NCBI GenBank assembly: GCA_963921185.1
Contig: OY992531.1
Location: forward strand, 135,609,686-135,673,685
From: Dasysyrphus tricinctus
Lineage: Eukaryota > Arthropoda > Insecta > Diptera > Syrphidae
Reading direction: 5' to 3'
DNA: 64,000 nucleotides
Part shown: in pieces, positions 55,299 through 64,000 of the stretch
How the letters are laid out: every line of letters starts with the position of its first letter
Position numbering within the stretch: the stretch's first letter is position 1
Notes under the pieces: model-generated
The model's input: the letters and a program-made list of their open reading frames with translations, nothing else
What the model was told of the DNA's origin: nothing
The model's database searches: none
Program-made: the position numbers and the translations under genes

Positions 55299-57048
55299 AA
55301 CTTTTAAATATTAATTTTTACGATTTTCGTTTTTTTAAGTTTGGGGCGCCAAAATTGAATTTGCCTGGGGCGGCAAAAGTCCCAGGTTCGGCACCGATTA
55401 GAATTATTGACTAATTTGGAAATGTATAAATTTTATGAAAAAGGTATAAGGGGGGGGGGGGGGTATTTCACAAATTAGTCATGATTATGCAAAAGCAAAT
55501 AATTGTTATTATTATAATGATAATATAGAACAAGTTTATAAATATCTAAAATAGAAGCTGAGAAGAAAGGAATATATGATTCAAAAAATTAATTAGTTTT
55601 ATATTATATTTAGATGCAAATAATTTATATGGTTGGGCAATGAGTCAAAAATTATCAATTGGGGGTCATAGACGGTTATATTATGAAGAAATAATAGCTC
55701 TTACACCAGAATTTATTAAAAGAAAAATTTTGAAATATTGGATTATTCTATAGATGTTGAAATTGATTTAGAAATCCCACAAAATTTACATAATTTTTAT
55801 AATGATTATGCACCTGCACCAAATCATAAAACACCTTAAATATTATCAAGTTTACAAAATGAAATGATTGCTAAAAAAATTGGTTCAAAACCAAATGAAA
55901 GAATTCAACAACTTATTTGTAGTTTAGAAAGGAAAGAAAAATATGTTTTAAATATAAGGCTTTTAAAAGAATATATAAAACAAGGTGTGTTAAATTATTA
56001 AATATTCATAGAGGTATTGTATCTAATCAAAAAGCATGGTATTTTTATCAATATATGGTTTTAAATATATTGATAAAAATACTGAATTGAGAAAACAGGC
56101 TAAAAATGATTTTGAAAAAGATTTCTTTAAATTAATGAATAATTCAGTTTTTGGAAAACAAATGGAAAATGTAAGAAATAGATTAAATATAAAAATTGTA
56201 AGAAGTTCAAGAATTATGCAAAAATTAATAAGCAAAGCTAATTATCAAAATAGAAAAATTATTGATAGTGATTTAGTAATTGTTTTTGGAAAAAAAGCTA
56301 CAGTTAAATTAAATAAACCATTATTTGGAGGAATGGCTATTCTTGATTTAGCAAAATTATTAATGGTTAAATTTTATGTTCAATTAAAGAAAAAATATGA
56401 AAATAGAATTTACTAGGTACTGATACTGATTCATTTATTATTTATTTTGAAGCAAAATCATTAAATGATACTGAATTTGATATTTATGAAGATATGAAAA
56501 AAGAAATAGATTTATATGATACAAGTGATTATATAGATAATTTCCCAATAGATGGATTGAAATCTGATAAAAATAAAAAAACACCCGGAAAATTCAAAGA
56601 TGATGGAATACCTATTAGAGAATTTTGTGGTTTAAGATCAAAAACGTATTCATTTAGAACCGATAATAGTGAAAAGAAAATATGTAAAGGAATTAAGAAA
56701 ATGAATATAAAAGTTTTAACATCTAATGATTATAAAAATTGTTTGAATAATTTAAAAAATAAAAAGGAATCTATTTATGGTATTAGATCTATTAAATTAA
56801 AGTTATATACTATAAAAGAAGAAAAATTGGTTTATCACCATAGGATGATAAATTTTATATGTATAAAGATGAAAATAATAATATTTTAAAATAAGCACAT
56901 GGACATTTTAAAATAAAAGAATTAGAAAAAACCCGAAAATAGATCTTAAAAATATGAAAAACTTAAACTAGGCATCATTATATAATCATTAAAATTAACA
57001 ACATATTTTTTTTATCTTTTAATAAATTATAAAGAAAAATAATTTTTT

Positions 57049-57645
57049 TTAAAGTTCATCTTTGGGAATTTTAGATATTTTATTATCTGTATTTTTATCT
57101 ATTATTTTTTCGATAGATTTCAATAAATTTTTATTTTCTTTACTTAAATGTTCAAATACTGCCAGTAATTGAGTTTCTATATGTGAAATATCTTTTTTAA
57201 TATCTTTTTTTAAATCATTTATATTAGTTTGAAAATTTGATTTGATATCTTTAATATCTTTATCAAATTCTTCTTTTAATTTTTTAATATCAGATTTAAA
57301 ATTTTCGTTATTAATTTCTAATATTGGAAATATAAGATCTTTAACATCAGTTTTTACTTTTTCAGTATTTTTATTAAGATCTTCTTTTAAATTATTTACA
57401 TGAATTTGAAGATATGATCTTATATATTCAATATCTTTATCATATTCTTCATTTAATTTTTTAATATCTTTATTAATATCAGATTTTAAATTTTCGGTAG
57501 CTTTTTCTAATTTTGAATTTTTACTATCCATATTTGTTTTAAAATTTGAAAATTCACTTTCTAATATTTTTATTTTATTATTCATTAAAGAAGTATTATA
57601 ATTATTGAATTGATTATTTTTTCTTCCAAATTTATCAATTCCCAT
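57049..57645 (-). CDS. Polinton coiled-coil protein
   Basis: An intact 198-residue ORF made almost wholly of charged heptad repeats. Three similar blocks of LK.DI.K.IKKLNEEYDKDI type recur, around residues 50-75, 105-135 and 135-160. It could be a fibre-like, tethering or scaffold protein; no family recognised. It starts at MGIDKFGRKNNQFNNYN, preceded on its strand by TTTTTTTTAAGTTAAATG. It is downstream of the gene at 57661-58741 on the same strand. Confidence 0.7.
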   Translation of the reverse strand: MGIDKFGRKNNQFNNYNTSLMNNKIKILESEFSNFKTNMDSKNSKLEKATENLKSDINKDIKKLNEEYDKDIEYIRSYLQIHVNNLKEDLNKNTEKVKTDVKDLIFPILEINNENFKSDIKKLKEEFDKDIKDIKSNFQTNINDLKKDIKKDISHIETQLLAVFEHLSKENKNLLKSIEKIIDKNTDNKISKIPKDEL

Positions 57646-57660
57646 TTAACTTAAAAAAAA

Positions 57661-58741
57661 TTATATAATATTTTCTTCTTTTAATTCTTCAATTATATTC
57701 ATTTTTCATTATGTATTTCAGGACTATCATTACCAGCTTTATTTTCACCAATTAATAATAATAATCTCTCTTTTAATTCATTAATATTATTCCAGTAAAC
57801 ATATTCAACTTGTGAATTTGTATAAATTTTAAAATTTTGTTCTATTCCTGATCCGGTTTTTCCTGTTTTTAAAATTTTATTTTTTTCTAATATAGGTTTT
57901 ATATAATTCATATATTTATGTCCTGAATTTGATTTGATATTTTTTGAAGATTTATCATTATTACGCATATATGCAAATGTTATTAAAATAATATGTTCAA
58001 AATTTTGTAAATCTTCTTCTGTTATTTTTTTCTTGATTTGGTTCTTTTAACATTATTAATTCCCATAAACCTTTAGTTCCAATATATGTTTTACCTTTTA
58101 GAATAATATCATTATTATTTATTTTAATTTGAGAATCTCCAATCCAAGATCTTCACCATTTTCAGTTCTCATTCCATAAATATTATCACAAACTTTTGCT
58201 TTGAAAGAATTTAAAGTTAAATATTTTGCGGCTATATTTCCAATTCCTTTTTCAATATATTTTATTGGTGTTATTGAAGGGTTATCAAAATTAATACCTT
58301 TTTTGAAATAGGTGTACTAGATGATGGTAATAATTTTGGTGTTATAGATGATGGAGAATAATAATTTTTACTTTCAAAACTTGTTGGACTAGATAAAATA
58401 ATTTCTGGTATTTCTATTGGTAATAATTTAGAAAATTAATTTTGTAATTTTTTTACTTGATCATTTTGTTCATCTTGTTTTTCTGTAATAGCTCTCAAAT
58501 AATTATTTGCTGATGGTAATGCTTCATTTAAACTCATTTTTAAGTATTTTAAACCTTCATTTAAATTATTACTATTTGTAGCAGATTGATTTAATGGTAA
58601 TATAATTGATTGAAAATCTTCTTTTATTTGATCATGTTTTATTACTTTGTTAAGATTTTGTCCTTTTAATTTATTTTTCAATTCTTTTGCAGATTTAACA
58701 TAAGCATTTAAATCTTTATCTGAAACTTTATTATTCATCAT
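57661..58741 (-). pseudogene. Polinton-typical unknown protein (GLWEL / VYWxxxNEL family), broken
   Basis: ATG 58741 opens a 101-codon coiled-coil N-terminus (NKVSDKDLNAYVKSAKELKN) that ends at 58436. Other frames continue with a Pro/Ser-rich linker, NIYGMRTENGEDLG, a KGLWEL-like segment near 58060, MRNNDKSSKNIKSNSGHKYM, VEYVYWNNINELKERLLLLI and ENKAGNDSPEI, to MNIIEELKEENII at 57661. The combination of a GLWEL box, an R/S-rich GxK core and VYWxxxNELxxRLxxL followed by AGN is common to uncharacterised proteins encoded by Polintons. Function is unknown. At least four frame breaks. Confidence 0.72.
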
Positions 58742-58776
58742 TTATTTATAAATAAATTTATTTATTTTTTTTTATA
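58742..58776. promoter_or_regulatory. Short divergent intergenic promoter region
   Basis: Only 35 bases separate the leftward unknown-protein ATG (58741) and the rightward integrase ATG (58777). The sequence is TTATTTATAAATAAATTTAT then TTATTTTTTTTTTATA. A T-run ending in ATAATG serves integrase, and TTTATAAATG serves the leftward gene, so promoter elements must overlap here. Confidence 0.5.
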
Positions 58777-59594
58777 ATGAATAAGGAATTAGAAATAGCA
58801 AAAGAATTACATAAACCAGTTCGAAAAAATTTTGAACGAAGAAAAATAATTACTAAAGGAATAAATGAATTATGGGCGGCTGATTTACTTATTATGACAA
58901 CAGTAGATATAAAAATAAATAAAGGATATAAATATATGTTAAACGTTATTGATACGTTTTCAAAATTTGCATGGATAAAACCATTAAAAAAGAAAGATGG
59001 TAAATCTGTTGCAGATGCATTTTCTGGAATTATTAAAGAATCTCAAAATCCTCCAAAATTACTTCATACTGATTCTGGAAAAGAATTTTTAAATTTAAAT
59101 TTTACTAAAGTATTGAATGAATATGATATAAAAATTTACCAAACTTTTAGTAAAAAAAAATCTTCAATAGTAGAAAGATTTAATAGAACAATTAATGAAA
59201 AATTAAAAGTTTATTTTGAAATTCAACATAATACTAATTGGATTGATGTCATTGATAAAATTTTATATGAATATAATTATAAAATTTTTCATAGAACTAT
59301 TGGAATGAGACCGTGTGAAGTAAATAAATATAATGAAAAAAAAAATTTTAAATAAAATTTTTCCTGTTATAGAATCTAAAGAAAAACAAGTATTTAAAAT
59401 AGGAGATAGAGTTAGAATATATTGCTTTAAAAAAATGTTCGAAAATAAATAAAAAAAATAATTGGACTCATGAAATTTTTGTTATTAGTGAAATTCATTT
59501 AACTCATCCTATTACTTATTCAATAAAAGACTTGAATAATGAACCAATTTCAGGTAAATTTTATAAATATGAATTACAGAAAACTGAATTTTAA
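58777..59594 (+). pseudogene. Polinton retroviral-type integrase, frameshifted near the C-terminus
   Basis: Inserts the element. The catalytic core shows AADLLIMT (Asp36), LLHTDSGKEF (Asp99) and SSIVERFNRTI (Glu133), the DDE triad, in 58777-59355. A frame break at about 59355 and another near 59435 lead to an SH3/chromo-like tail (QVFKIGDRVRIYCFKK, NNWTHEIFVISEIH, PITYSIKDLNNEPI) ending at 59594. The N-terminal zinc-binding part is absent, as is common in Polintons. Last gene before the right terminus. Confidence 0.87.
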
Positions 59595-59675
59595 ATTTCG
59601 ATTTATTTTATTTATTCTGTGATTCTTTGTACTTATTTAAAACCTTTTAACATATTTAATTTGAAAAATAAATAT

Positions 59676-59936
59676 CTAAAATTGTTGACTTATTCTGTAT
59701 TTATACAATAATTTTATTTTTATGGTTGTTTATCAAAAAATAATGCGTGTCAACATATTATTTTTAGTGGATATTTAAAATTGTTGACTTATTCTGTATT
59801 TATACAATAATTTTATTTTTCTGGTTTTTTATCAAAAAATAATGCGTGTCAACATATTATTTTTAGTGGATATTTAAAATTGTTGACTTATTCTGTATTT
59901 ATACAATATTTTATTTTTATGGTTGTTTATCAAAAA
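59676..59936 (+). repeat. Right Polinton terminus: 99-bp tandem repeat of the TIR
   Basis: The TIR unit (ATTGTTGACTTATTCTGTAT onward) starts at 59681, 59780 and 59879, a strict 99-base period. The third copy is cut by RTE LINE sequence at about 59937. The left end has only one such unit here plus an inner copy at 27585-27690. Confidence 0.88.
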
Positions 59937-59937
59937 C

Positions 59938-62090
59938 GGTAACGCTAACGTGCAGGGGGACCGAATGGATGCCGGGATAAGCAGACAACCCAGCGATGCT
60001 GGTCAGGGCACAAACTTGTCCTCGGGATGGTTAAAAGCCCCCTTGAGACGGATGAACTGCAGGCAGCGGTCAACGGCATGATAGTCTGGTGGCGGAGGAG
60101 CTTTTTTTCGTAAAAGGCCAACGGCAGCAGCAGGTAGCGTCTGTAACCCATATTGGGCGGCTACAAAAGGCGTCTGTTTTCCCATAGTGGGCGGCCTCGA
60201 GCAGTTATGTGTTTGACCATACAAAAGGCGGGTGTGCCTGTCAAATCTGAGCTTATGCATGTTATTAATCATATCTCGGAAAACACCATGGTGGAAGGAT
60301 ATATGCAAATACATGAACTATGACAACAAATGGAAATGAGTCCCCAAGAGGTAATCTTTTTATGGAAAATCCTTCTGCAGCTTCGGTTGCAGTAAACCGC
60401 ACATCGGATTTGGGGGTGCGACATCTTTCATGTACGAGGGTCAATCAAGACGCCATAATAATAAATGAATCGTTGACAAATAGAAGAAATCTTTCAAGAA
60501 GCGCAAATGTTACTTATGGCTACCGCATACGTACGAAAATCGGAGCATGGAACGTTCGATCCTTGTACAGCGTGAAATGCTTCGCCTAAAGATCAGTATC
60601 CTGGGCATAAGCGAAACTAAGTGGAGAGGAAGAGCTGAATACAGATCAGACACTGGACAGACGAGAATGCTGTATTCCGGGGAAGATGAAAGAGAGGGTG
60701 GCCAAAGACTGCATGGTGTCGCAATTATGTTGAACGAAGAAACGAGGCGTAGTTTGATCTCCTGGGCGCCCATTTCTGCGAGATTAATGACAGCAAGGTT
60801 TCGTTCAAAAATTCGTAACGTCACAATAATTCAGTGCTACGCCCCCACAAATGAAGCGACCGAGGAAAACAAAACCGCGTTCTACACTCATCTTAACTCG
60901 GTTTACAGTAGTGTTCCGAGAGCTGACATCATAGTCGTTATGGGAGACCTTAATGCCCAAGTCGGTTCAGACAATTACGGACTGGAACGCGTGATGGGAA
61001 GAAATGGCTTCGGGTCACGGAATGAAAATGGTGACTTGCTTGTCGATTTTTGTAACGCGAATCGTCTTGTGATAGGTGGGACTGTATTTAAGCATAAGAC
61101 GTGCAACAAAATTACCTGGGTGCATCCAGATGGTCAAACCGAAAACCAAATTGATCATATCATGATTCAGCAGCGATGGAGGAAGTCTATGTGTGATGTC
61201 CGGAGTCTAAGAAATGCCGATGTGGGAAGCGACCACCATTTGGTTCTGATGAGTCTCAAATTACGAACCGCTGCCGTACAAAAACCAGCGCAGGATGCAG
61301 CAAGGAGCTCAAAATTCATTACTAATGCTTTAAATGACCCCAACATATGTCGAAACTATGTCACCACCCTTAACGACAGAGCCTCGTCATTAAATGGAAT
61401 CCAGCATTCAACAATTGATGAGATGTGGGGTGAAATTAAAAGTGTTTTTATGGAGGCTGGATCCGAAACTGTACCCAAGCGAACGAGACGTAGAGACTCT
61501 TGGATATCCCAAGACACCTGGGATAAGATCGAACTTCGCAAATCGTTGAAAATCCAAATAAATGCCGAAGCAGATATTCAACGAAAGGCTGACTTGCGAA
61601 GAGAGTACCGCATTGCACATAAGATTGTCTATCGTTGTGTGAGACGTGACAAGAGGGTGAGGTTAGATGGGCTCGCAGATAATGCGGAAAGCGCTGCCAG
61701 AAGAGGAGATATCCGGGAATTGTACCAAATAGCCAAAGATGTGATAGGGAAAAAAAGCAACACGAATCATCCTGTAATGGATGTGGATGGCACACTTTTG
61801 GTATCAATTGAGGATCAGCTTCGTAGATGGAAGGACCATTTTTGTGCCCTGCTAAATGAGGATTCAGTTGAGCAGAGTGCTGAAGTGCCCCAACTAAACG
61901 AGATGCGCAGGTCCTATAGGGGTATTGACATCGAACCCCCGTCAGAATCGGAAATCCTTACATCAATAAATCTCCTCAAAAACAACAAGGCAGCTGGACT
62001 GGACGGAATACCAGCTGAATTCCTGAAAGCCGATCCCGTAACAGCGGCTAGTATTTTACATCCACTGATACAAAGTATTTGCGAATACGG
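59938..62090 (+). mobile_element. RTE LINE copy 3, 3'-truncated and chimeric
   Basis: Nearly identical to 44831-46990 of the intact RTE (5' UTR onward), starting in the third unit of the Polinton terminal repeat. A 25-base deletion at 60572 (between AGC repeats) removes GATGGTAGATACGAG.. and shifts the frame. Similarity stops at about 62085, where a 15-bp minisatellite begins. Loss of the 3' end is unusual for LINE insertion, so a later deletion or recombination is likely. Confidence 0.88.
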
Positions 62091-62298
62091 GGTTGGGGTC
62101 GAAATCCCGCGAATCAAAATCCCGTGTGTCGAAATCCCGGGTATCAAAATCCCGTTTTTCAAAATCCCGGAAATCAAAATCCCGAAAATCAAAATCCCGC
62201 CGATCAAAATCCCGCCGATCAAAATCCCGCCGTTTCTACTACTATGCGACAACTCATTAATATTTTTGTTTTTTATGAAATTTGCAAATTGCGTTTAA
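60320..62298 (+). pseudogene. RTE LINE ORF, truncated, frameshifted and fused to minisatellite
   Basis: Endonuclease motifs are intact (ISETKWRG, VVMGDLNAQVG, VGSDHHLVLM), but the start frame (60320-60589) and the main frame (60547-62298) are separated by the 25-base deletion. RT is cut off before motif A. The tail encodes a chance repeat of the type KIPPIKIPEIKIP from the minisatellite and is not a real domain. Confidence 0.85.
62091..62240 (+). repeat. 15-bp minisatellite (CCCGNNNATCAAAAT)
   Basis: About nine units, each ending ATCAAAATCCCG or GTCGAAATCCCG, with three variable bases between (CGA, TGT, GGT, TTT, GAA, AAA, CCG, CCG). Period 15, so it stays in frame with the upstream LINE ORF. 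It is joined directly to RTE sequence at the left and to satellite-related sequence at the right. Confidence 0.85.
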
Positions 62299-63715
62299 AG
62301 ATTGAAGTCGAGTTTTTCGTATAATGCGATGCATTAGTTGAGGATGGCAAATACACACGAATAAACACCGAGGTGTGTATGGGGGGGTATGCCATTATAG
62401 GATTTGTGGTGGGTGCGAGGTTGGGTGTATGCAAAGTTCCTTTTGCATTTAAAGAAAAAAATATCATTCACACATAATTCGAAAAAAATTAAAAAAAAAA
62501 AGACAACAAAAATCGCTAAAGTTTAGCCGAAAAAACTGAAAATATTTTTTTTGAAAGTTTTGGAAAAACTTTTTTACCAATTTTATTTTGATTTTTGGGA
62601 ACGGGCACATTCCAAGATCACGAAAATGCATTTTATAAGTCTCTTTGACGGATAGTTACGCCGCAAATCAAGTTTAAAGATGTAAACTTTGATGCCTCTA
62701 GGACGCTTAGTTTAGCCGCAAACCAAGTTTAAAGATGAAAGTTGATTTTTCGTATGATTCGATGCATCAATTCAGCGCCAGTGTCAAGTTTTCTTGAGAA
62801 ACACTACCTTGGGTGGAAAATAAACGCGAATAAACAGTGAGGTATGTATGGGGGGGCATGTTGCCCCCCTGCAACCCCTCTGCTTGGGCTCATTATAGGA
62901 TATGGGGTGGGTACGAGGTTGGGTGTATGTAAAGTTTCTTTTGCATTTAAAGTCGCTTGGACGGATAGTTTAGCCACAAATCAAGTTTAAAGATGTAAAC
63001 TTTGATGCCTCTAGGACGCTTAGTTTAGCCGCAAATCGCGTTTAAAGATAAAAGTTGATTTTTCGTACGATTCGATGCATCAATTCAGCGCCAGTGTCAA
63101 GTTTTCTTGAGAAACACTACCTTGGGTGGAAAATAAACGCGAATAAACAGTGAAGTATCTTTGGGGGGGCATTCTGCCCCCCTGCAACCCCCCTGCTTGG
63201 GCTCATTATAGGATTTGGGGTGGGTGCGAGGTTGGGTGTATGTAAAGTTTCTTTTGCATTTAAAGTCGCTTGGACGGATAGTTTAGCCGTAAATCAAGTT
63301 TAAAGATGGAAACTTTGATGCCTCTAGGACGCTTAGTTTAGCCGCAAATCGCGTTTAAAGATAAAAGTTGATTTTTCGTACGATTCGATGCATCAATTCA
63401 GCGCCAGTGTCAAGTTTTCTTGAGAAACACTACCTTGGGTGAAAAATAAACGCGAATAAACAGTGAGGTATGTATGCAACCCCCCTGCTTGGGCTCATTG
63501 TAGGATATGGGGTGGGTACGAGGTTGGGTGTATGTAAAGTTTCTTTTGCATTTAAAGTCGCTTGGACGGATAGTTTAGCCGTAAATCAAGTTTAAAGATG
63601 GAAACTTTGATGCCTCTAGGACGCTTAGTTTAGCCGCAAATCGCGTTTAAAGATAAAAGTTGATTTTTCGTACGATTCGATGCATCAATTCAGCGCCAGT
63701 GTCAAGTTTTCTAGA
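62255..63715 (+). repeat. Satellite with a period near 313 bp
   Basis: Landmark TTCAGCGCCAGTGTCAAG occurs at 62771, 63084, 63397 and 63689, spaced 313, 313 and 292 bases. Each unit contains GTATGTATGGGGGGGCAT, CTTGGGCTCATTATAGGAT, GTTGGGTGTATGTAAAG and two GTTTAGCCGCAAATC stretches. The last unit lacks a GC-rich part. A diverged partial unit lies at 62270-62470. No ORF. Confidence 0.85.
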
Positions 63716-63840
63716 GTTTACTGCATTTTGAGACTTTATTCTACTATTACTTACTTATTTTTATCCATTCTTTTCTTAAACTATTCTATTATCAGAGGAA
63801 AGTCGATCAGGAATTATTGATAGAAATCTATTCTAATATA
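63716..63840. other. Unique AT-rich spacer
   Basis: Between the satellite and the Tc1-like end. Nothing recognised. Confidence 0.4.
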
Positions 63841-64000
63841 CAGTGTCGGCCAAAACATAAGCAATTTTTTTCATGAAATTAAACTCTGGTCTATAACTGC
63901 CTGGATTTTAATATCATATATATTAGGGGTATTCATGCAACTGCGTAAAACACTAGATAAGTTTACGATTTGGTTAATTTTATCTTTTGGTTAATGAACT
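63841..64000 (+). mobile_element. Left end of a Tc1/mariner-like element (continues beyond window)
   Basis: TA followed by CAGTGTCGGCCAAAACATAA resembles Tc1-type terminal repeats (CAGTG..GGCCAAAA), which insert at TA. Only 160 bases are visible, so neither transposase nor the right end can be checked. Confidence 0.5.

Larger units (their letters stand above)
54704..55396. mobile_element. Non-autonomous hAT-like element in polB
   Basis: 14-bp perfect inverted ends CGGTGCCGAACCTG / CAGGTTCGGCACCG and an 8-bp target duplication ATTAGAAT (54696-54703 and 55397-55404), the length typical of hAT. Subterminal GGGGCGCC/GGGGCGGCAAAA boxes are in both halves. It contains the tail of a hAT transposase and a nested CATTG-type MITE. 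The termini do not begin with the usual CAGnG, so the superfamily call leans on duplication length and the coding remnant. Confidence 0.82.
48743..56943 (+). pseudogene. polB: Polinton protein-primed DNA polymerase B, multiply broken, with two insertions
   Basis: Replicates the Polinton. Pieces in order: 48743-49246 and 49264-49554 (N-terminal region: FRVSLFIHIITQN, then HINIKNTDNKCI); after RTE copy 2, 52815-53259 (CHFIPIKNLSGFLSGKI with a CX2C finger); 53310-53862 (ExoI LDFECSL, a CEICYKNF..DHDHLTGKYR domain, ExoII VHNFKGYDSKLI); a Cys-rich insert (53866-54100); ExoIII (YHNLYLKLDVILLSDVF), FVSAPHLSINAALK; after the hAT remnant, LYLDANNLYGWAMSQKL (motif A), KLMNNSVFGKQMEN (motif B), GTDTDSFIIYF (motif C) and HHR.DDKFYMYKDE near the end. 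At least eight frameshifts or stops. The original product was about 1400 codons. Start follows TTTTTTTTCTAATAAATG. Confidence 0.9.
26690..59936. mobile_element. Polinton/Maverick (adintovirus-like) self-synthesising DNA transposon, degraded, with nested insertions
   Basis: Defined by the full Polinton gene set: protein-primed DNA polymerase B, retroviral-type integrase, packaging ATPase, adenain-type protease, major (double jelly-roll) and minor capsid proteins, plus a PLA2-domain protein. Inverted terminal sequence is shared between about 26690-26770 (left) and 59660-59760 (right). It is much more AT-rich than its neighbours. Insertions remove about 17.6 kb from the 33.2-kb span, leaving about 15.6 kb, a usual Polinton length. 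Most genes carry frameshifts, so this is an old endogenous copy. Exact outer ends and the expected 6-bp target duplication could not be fixed. Confidence 0.93.

Noticed and set aside
62090..62240. KIPPI-type repeat as a real protein domain
   Set aside because: It arises from a 15-bp minisatellite joined to a truncated LINE frame; a period divisible by three explains the open frame.

Overview
This window is a densely layered block of transposable elements from an animal genome, most likely an insect. The evidence for an insect is a Jockey-type LINE with a three-knuckle gag, gypsy elements, RTE LINEs, a Penelope-like element, a Transib-like element and a Polinton all nested together. The order cannot be fixed from the sequence. 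I see no convincing host gene.

Layout, left to right. Positions 1-3162 hold a Jockey-like LINE on the minus strand (ORF1 frameshifted; ORF2 open and running off the left edge). Positions 3163-12114 hold a defective Ty3/gypsy element with LTR copies at 3163-3433 and 11844-12114, gag, and a pol that has lost most of RNase H. A 3' scrap of an RTE LINE follows. Next comes a roughly 160-bp diverged satellite and a recent 2365-bp tandem duplication (12806-17527) carrying a zeste-type Myb/SANT exon remnant and hairpin-forming units. A second decayed gypsy element (17.6-25.06 kb) is split by a Transib-like element with RSS-like ends (20201-21869) and by a fold-back element (23112-24348). Positions 25057-26680 are noncoding, with a recurring motif around CTCGAGCGCGTCAGATTTT.

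From about 26.69 to 59.94 kb lies one AT-rich Polinton/Maverick (adintovirus-like) element. Its recognisable genes are: two small unknown genes, penton-type minor capsid, major capsid and packaging ATPase (plus strand); adenain-type protease, a short pX-like protein, a phospholipase-A2-domain minor virion protein and an HTH/basic protein (minus strand); a coiled-coil protein, a possible membrane peptide, a zinc-finger protein and protein-primed DNA polymerase B (plus strand); a coiled-coil protein and a Polinton-typical unknown protein (minus strand); and a retroviral-type integrase (plus strand). Virion genes, polymerase and integrase together make the full replication and packaging set of a Polinton. 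Nearly every gene is now broken by frameshifts, stops or insertions, so the copy is dead. Eight later insertions total about 17.6 kb: an RTE fragment, a 6.57-kb element with 7-bp target duplications, a fold-back element, a Penelope-like element, a MITE, two RTE LINEs and a hAT remnant. Subtracting them leaves about 15.6 kb, a usual Polinton size. Several insertions have target duplications that can be read by eye.

The RTE LINE at 44822-48377 has an intact 1055-codon ORF and near-identical fragments nearby, so this family moved recently. A third copy (59938-62090) interrupts the right Polinton terminus and is fused to a 15-bp minisatellite. A roughly 313-bp satellite (62255-63715) follows, and the window ends inside what looks like the left end of a Tc1/mariner element (from 63841).

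All calls come from reading the sequence and the translations. No database search was run, so family names rest on motif recognition.
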